This document shows positions 61,457-64,000 of a stretch of 64,000 bases of DNA, one piece after another (position 1 is the stretch's first letter; every line of letters begins with the position of its first letter). A program made the translations under genes and the position numbers. The notes under the pieces were generated by a model. It saw only the letters and a list, made by a program, of their open reading frames with translations, was not told where the DNA came from and made no database searches. The stretch is from Streptomyces sp. NBC_01591 (lineage in GTDB: Bacteria > Actinomycetota > Actinomycetes > Streptomycetales > Streptomycetaceae), in assembly GCF_035918155.1 (NCBI RefSeq), contig NZ_CP109328.1:682001-746000 (forward strand), read 5' to 3'.

Positions 61457-61653
61457 CGGAGAGATCTGACTTTGAGTCGGACATGCCACGGGCCCGGGGG
61501 ATCAGCCATGACATTCCCGGGGCCCGACTCATGGAGTCGCACAGTTCAACGACGACCTGGCTGACGCTGGCGGGTGCGGGAGTTGAAGTGTGAGCTGGGG
61601 TGTTGTAGATCGGGTGAGAACGGGTTGTGGTGTCCATTGGCCCGGTGGTGGGC

Positions 61654-63078
61654 TAGTGTGATGCGCCAGAAAAGGCGATCTTAAGTCTGCCGCTGGTTTT
61701 CGGTGCTGGGTGGGCTGATTTTGGTGAGGTAGTCGGCGAGGGACTTGAGGATCTCGTCGGCGGTCTTGGTCCAGGTGAACGGCTTCGGGTTCTCGTTCCA
61801 GGTGTCGATCCAGGCGGTGATGTCCTTCTCCAGGGCTGTCACGGAGGTGTGGACGCCGCGGCGGATGAGTTTGTCGGTCAGCAGGCCGAACCACCGCTCG
61901 ACCTGGTTCATCCAGGAAGAGCCGGTCGGGGTGAAGTGGACGTGGAAGCGGGGGTGTTTTCCCAGCCACGTCTTGATCTCGGCGGTGTTGTGGGTGGCGT
62001 AATTGTCACAGACCAGGTGGACATCGAGTCCGGTGGGCACGGCCTTGTCGATCCGGATCAGGAACTTCTTGAACTCGATGGCGCGGTGGCGGCGGTGCAG
62101 TTCCGATATGACGGTGCCGTCGGCGATGTTGAAGGCGGCGAACAGGCTGGTGATCCCGTGCCGGTAGTAGTCGTGGGTGCGGCGTTCGGGCATGCCCGGC
62201 ATCATCGGCAGTACCGGCTGCGAGCGGTCCAGTGCCTGGATCTGGCTCTTTTCATCGACGCAGAGAACCACCGCCTTCTCCGGCGGCTGGTGGTAGAGGC
62301 CGACGACGTCGACGACCTTGGCGACGAACTGCGGGTCGGTGGACAGTTTGAAGGAGTCCTGCAGGTGGGGCTTGAGGTCGAACTTCTTCCAGATCCGCCC
62401 GACGGTCGATTTCGACAGCCCGCTGTGCTTCGCCATCGAGGCACGCGACCAGTGCGTGTCCTTGCCCGGGACGGACTCCAGAGTCGCCACGAGTACGTCC
62501 TCGACCTGGTCGAGCAGGACCGAGGGCGGCCTGCCGGGGCGGGGCTCGTCCGTCAGTCCGTCCAGACGCAGGGTGATGAACCTGGAGCGCCAGCGGTTCA
62601 CCGTCGCGTGGGCGATGCCGAGTTCGGCCGCGACCTCCTTGTTCGTCCCGCCCTCCGCACACCGCAGCACGATCTTCGCGCGCAGTGCCAGGAACTGCGC
62701 GGTCTTCGCCCGCCGCGCCCAGCGCGTCAGCTCCGCACGCTCGGCTTCGCTGAGCACCAGGTCCGGCTTGCGCCGGCCCGGCCGCGGCTCATCCACCAAG
62801 CCCGCCAGCCGCCGGGCCACGAACCGCGAACGCCACTTGCGCACCGTCTCCACGGACACCCCACAGTCCGCCGCCACAGCGGTATTTGACGCCCCGTCCG
62901 CACAGGCCAGGATGATCCGCGCCCGCTCCGCCACACGGGCCGGCACCCCGCCACCCGCCCAGCGCAGCAACTCCGCACGCTCCTCAGCGGACAGCACGAC
63001 TTCGACAGCACGAGGGCCTCGATGCGACATAAAAACAGCCTACAGACTTAAGACCGCCTTTTCTGGCGCATCACACTA
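61654..63078. mobile_element. Complete IS630-family element with TA target duplication
   Basis: Terminal inverted repeats of about 36 bp (left gtgtgatgcgccagaaaagg from 61656; right ends cgcatcacac at 63076) match with a single mismatch. A TA dinucleotide directly flanks each end (61654-61655 and 63077-63078), the IS630/Tc1 hallmark. The element is 1421 bp without the TA copies. Confidence 0.95.
61681..63030 (-). CDS. IS630-family transposase
   Basis: 449 residues, unbroken. Two tandem HTH pairs occupy about 1-215 (VSVETVRKWRSRFVARRLAG; IAHATVNRWRSRFITLRLDG). The DDE core follows: VVLCVDEKSQIQALDRSQPV (first Asp), VHLVCDNYATHNTAEIKTWL (second Asp) and SSWMNQVERWFGLLTDKLIR (Glu). Ends 25 bp inside the left repeat. 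Probably active. Confidence 0.95.
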   Translation of the reverse strand: MSHRGPRAVEVVLSAEERAELLRWAGGGVPARVAERARIILACADGASNTAVAADCGVSVETVRKWRSRFVARRLAGLVDEPRPGRRKPDLVLSEAERAELTRWARRAKTAQFLALRAKIVLRCAEGGTNKEVAAELGIAHATVNRWRSRFITLRLDGLTDEPRPGRPPSVLLDQVEDVLVATLESVPGKDTHWSRASMAKHSGLSKSTVGRIWKKFDLKPHLQDSFKLSTDPQFVAKVVDVVGLYHQPPEKAVVLCVDEKSQIQALDRSQPVLPMMPGMPERRTHDYYRHGITSLFAAFNIADGTVISELHRRHRAIEFKKFLIRIDKAVPTGLDVHLVCDNYATHNTAEIKTWLGKHPRFHVHFTPTGSSWMNQVERWFGLLTDKLIRRGVHTSVTALEKDITAWIDTWNENPKPFTWTKTADEILKSLADYLTKISPPSTENQRQT

Positions 63079-63490
63079 GTGAATCGCCCTGGGTTTGATG
63101 GAGACATCGAAGACCCGGAAGTGAGGCACCCCCATCATGGTGGACAGGGCTGCTGCCGCTGTGACTGCGGTCACCGCTGGCCGCCTCAGAGACCTGAGCA
63201 CATTGCCGATCACCCTGCGACTTCGCCCTCGCCGCGGTCGGCGCTGACGATGCCTCCTCGGCCTGCCCCATGACCGGTGCTGTCCCAACGGTCTGGGCAT
63301 GGCCTTGCCCGGGCTCCTCTACGGGAGCCAGCACTTCGCCGACCCGCGAGCGGGCGATGGCCCACTCCTGCCATTCCCGCTCGGCCACGGCCAGTTCGGC
63401 CTGGATGCGGTCGGCCTCCTCCTTCAGCCCATCCACGCGACGGCGGGCGGCGACCTCGCGCTGTTCCAGCAACCCCACGACCGATGGCAT
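63071..63490 (-). CDS. Coiled-coil hypothetical gene, 3' end altered by IS insertion
   Basis: 139-codon frame starting MPSVVGLLEQREVAARRRVD with GGTGGAGG upstream. The first about 80 residues are a charged coiled coil (EADRIQAELAVAEREWQEWA). Family members continue into a winged-helix domain, but here the frame changes to Ser/Gly-rich sequence and stops at the IS630 right end (63071), so the C-terminus is not original. Resembles the coiled-coil gene at 54433 that accompanies an IS5 element. Confidence 0.5.
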   Translation of the reverse strand: MPSVVGLLEQREVAARRRVDGLKEEADRIQAELAVAEREWQEWAIARSRVGEVLAPVEEPGQGHAQTVGTAPVMGQAEEASSAPTAARAKSQGDRQCAQVSEAASGDRSHSGSSPVHHDGGASLPGLRCLHQTQGDSLV

Positions 63491-64000
63491 CCACGACCTC
63501 CACCGGAGCGACGACACGACACGCCACCACTCCCACGGGAACACCCGCCCGCTCTATGCCCGACCAGCGAAAACGCCATCCTCAGGTTCGGTACGACAAC
63601 AGCTACTCAGTACCGACCGCACCTCATCGACGGCTGCCTCATGGGCACCGGCCTGACCATCGGCAGCTGACCACGATCAAGCCGACATCAGACAATCAAG
63701 TTCAGGAGCGACGGAATCGGCCGGTCGCGGGACAAGACCTTGTCCGAGTCGGGCCGGAGCTGGGCATCCGGCGGATACTATGAGAAGGAGCGGAGGTGGA
63801 CCGTCGAGCCCCGTCCCATCGCCGCTGAACTGTGAAGCCAGAGCGCCGAGTTGGTCGGCCTGGAGCAGTAGCGCTCCGCGATCGGCGCACCCACCGTCAC
63901 CAGCGTCGGGTCCGGACCGCCGACCCGACCGCCGGTGACGCCCGTCATCGGCGCGCGTGCCCGGGCTCACGTCATGGGCATGAATTCGGGCAGGGTGAGG
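63491..64000. other. Window end: no supported gene
   Basis: Plus-strand scraps near 63560 (SENAILRFG) resemble an IS481-like transposase start (compare 37020), but nothing continues. At 63967-64000 the minus strand reads LTLPEFMPMT and a stop, which could be the last ten codons of a gene running off the window edge. Confidence 0.3.

Noticed and set aside
1..64000. tRNA, rRNA and riboswitch genes
   Set aside because: I found no cloverleaf, rRNA core sequence or riboswitch-like leader by eye. Integrase relics therefore cannot be tied to a tRNA attachment site here. A tRNAscan or Rfam search would settle it.

Overview
The window looks like Streptomyces or a close relative. GC is very high throughout, genes overlap by ATGA or GTGA, starts are often GTG or TTG, and the families are typical of that genus: a tripeptidyl aminopeptidase, a DUF6193 protein, a DUF6247 antitoxin, PASTA-less Ser/Thr kinases, a SigE-type ECF sigma factor and a GT2-GtrA protein. 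Density of broken genes and insertion sequences is very high. Pieces of helicase-associated-domain and SF2 helicases, WD40 proteins and at least nine IS/transposon families suggest a chromosome arm near a telomere, or a large linear plasmid. That location is inference; no telomere sequence is visible.

Layout. 0-1 kb holds a decayed TniA-type transposase. 1-7 kb has a secreted tripeptidyl aminopeptidase and a divergent pair of IPT/TIG surface-repeat proteins, one with a YVTN beta-propeller. 7.6-10.9 kb is a complete IS1634-type element, then the tail of a macro-domain gene and a beta-helix protein, closed by an inverted 376-bp copy of the IS end. 11-15 kb carries a DUF6193 protein, an IS110 relic and a MarR/membrane protein/NmrA-reductase cluster. 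15-19.5 kb has a DUF6247 toxin-antitoxin pair and an acetyltransferase (toxin and acetyltransferase each frameshifted), an APH-type kinase, and integrase, IS3 and helicase fragments. 19.8-26.2 kb has a secreted ricin-B lectin, PyrE/HAD remnants, a GNAT-aminotransferase fusion, a hemerythrin, a VOC protein and a VapBC-like pair under a perfect 24-bp palindrome. 26.2-32.6 kb has TniQ/TniB remnants, a nitrilase, a polyprenyl-sugar glycosyltransferase pair and an ECF sigma/anti-sigma pair. 32.9-37.5 kb is an IS graveyard around an alpha/beta hydrolase and a hypothetical gene.

37.5-44.5 kb is the most distinctive part. It holds an eCIS-core (DUF4157) protein with an extra C-terminal region, an RCC1-repeat protein, and an overlapping pair of a squalene-cyclase-like class II terpene cyclase and a HAD phosphatase. 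45-48 kb holds two coupled membrane Ser/Thr kinases. 49-52.6 kb holds a PPDK-like enzyme lacking its PEP/pyruvate barrel, a winged-helix partner and a broken TetR gene. 54-55.7 kb is an IS5 element with a passenger gene. 55.8-61.4 kb is a two-component system divergent from a lipoprotein-adaptor-ABC transporter (MacAB-like) operon. 61.65-63.08 kb is an intact IS630 element with its TA target duplication.

Many relics differ from an open frame by a single base, often in a homopolymer run. Both real decay and sequencing error are possible explanations.
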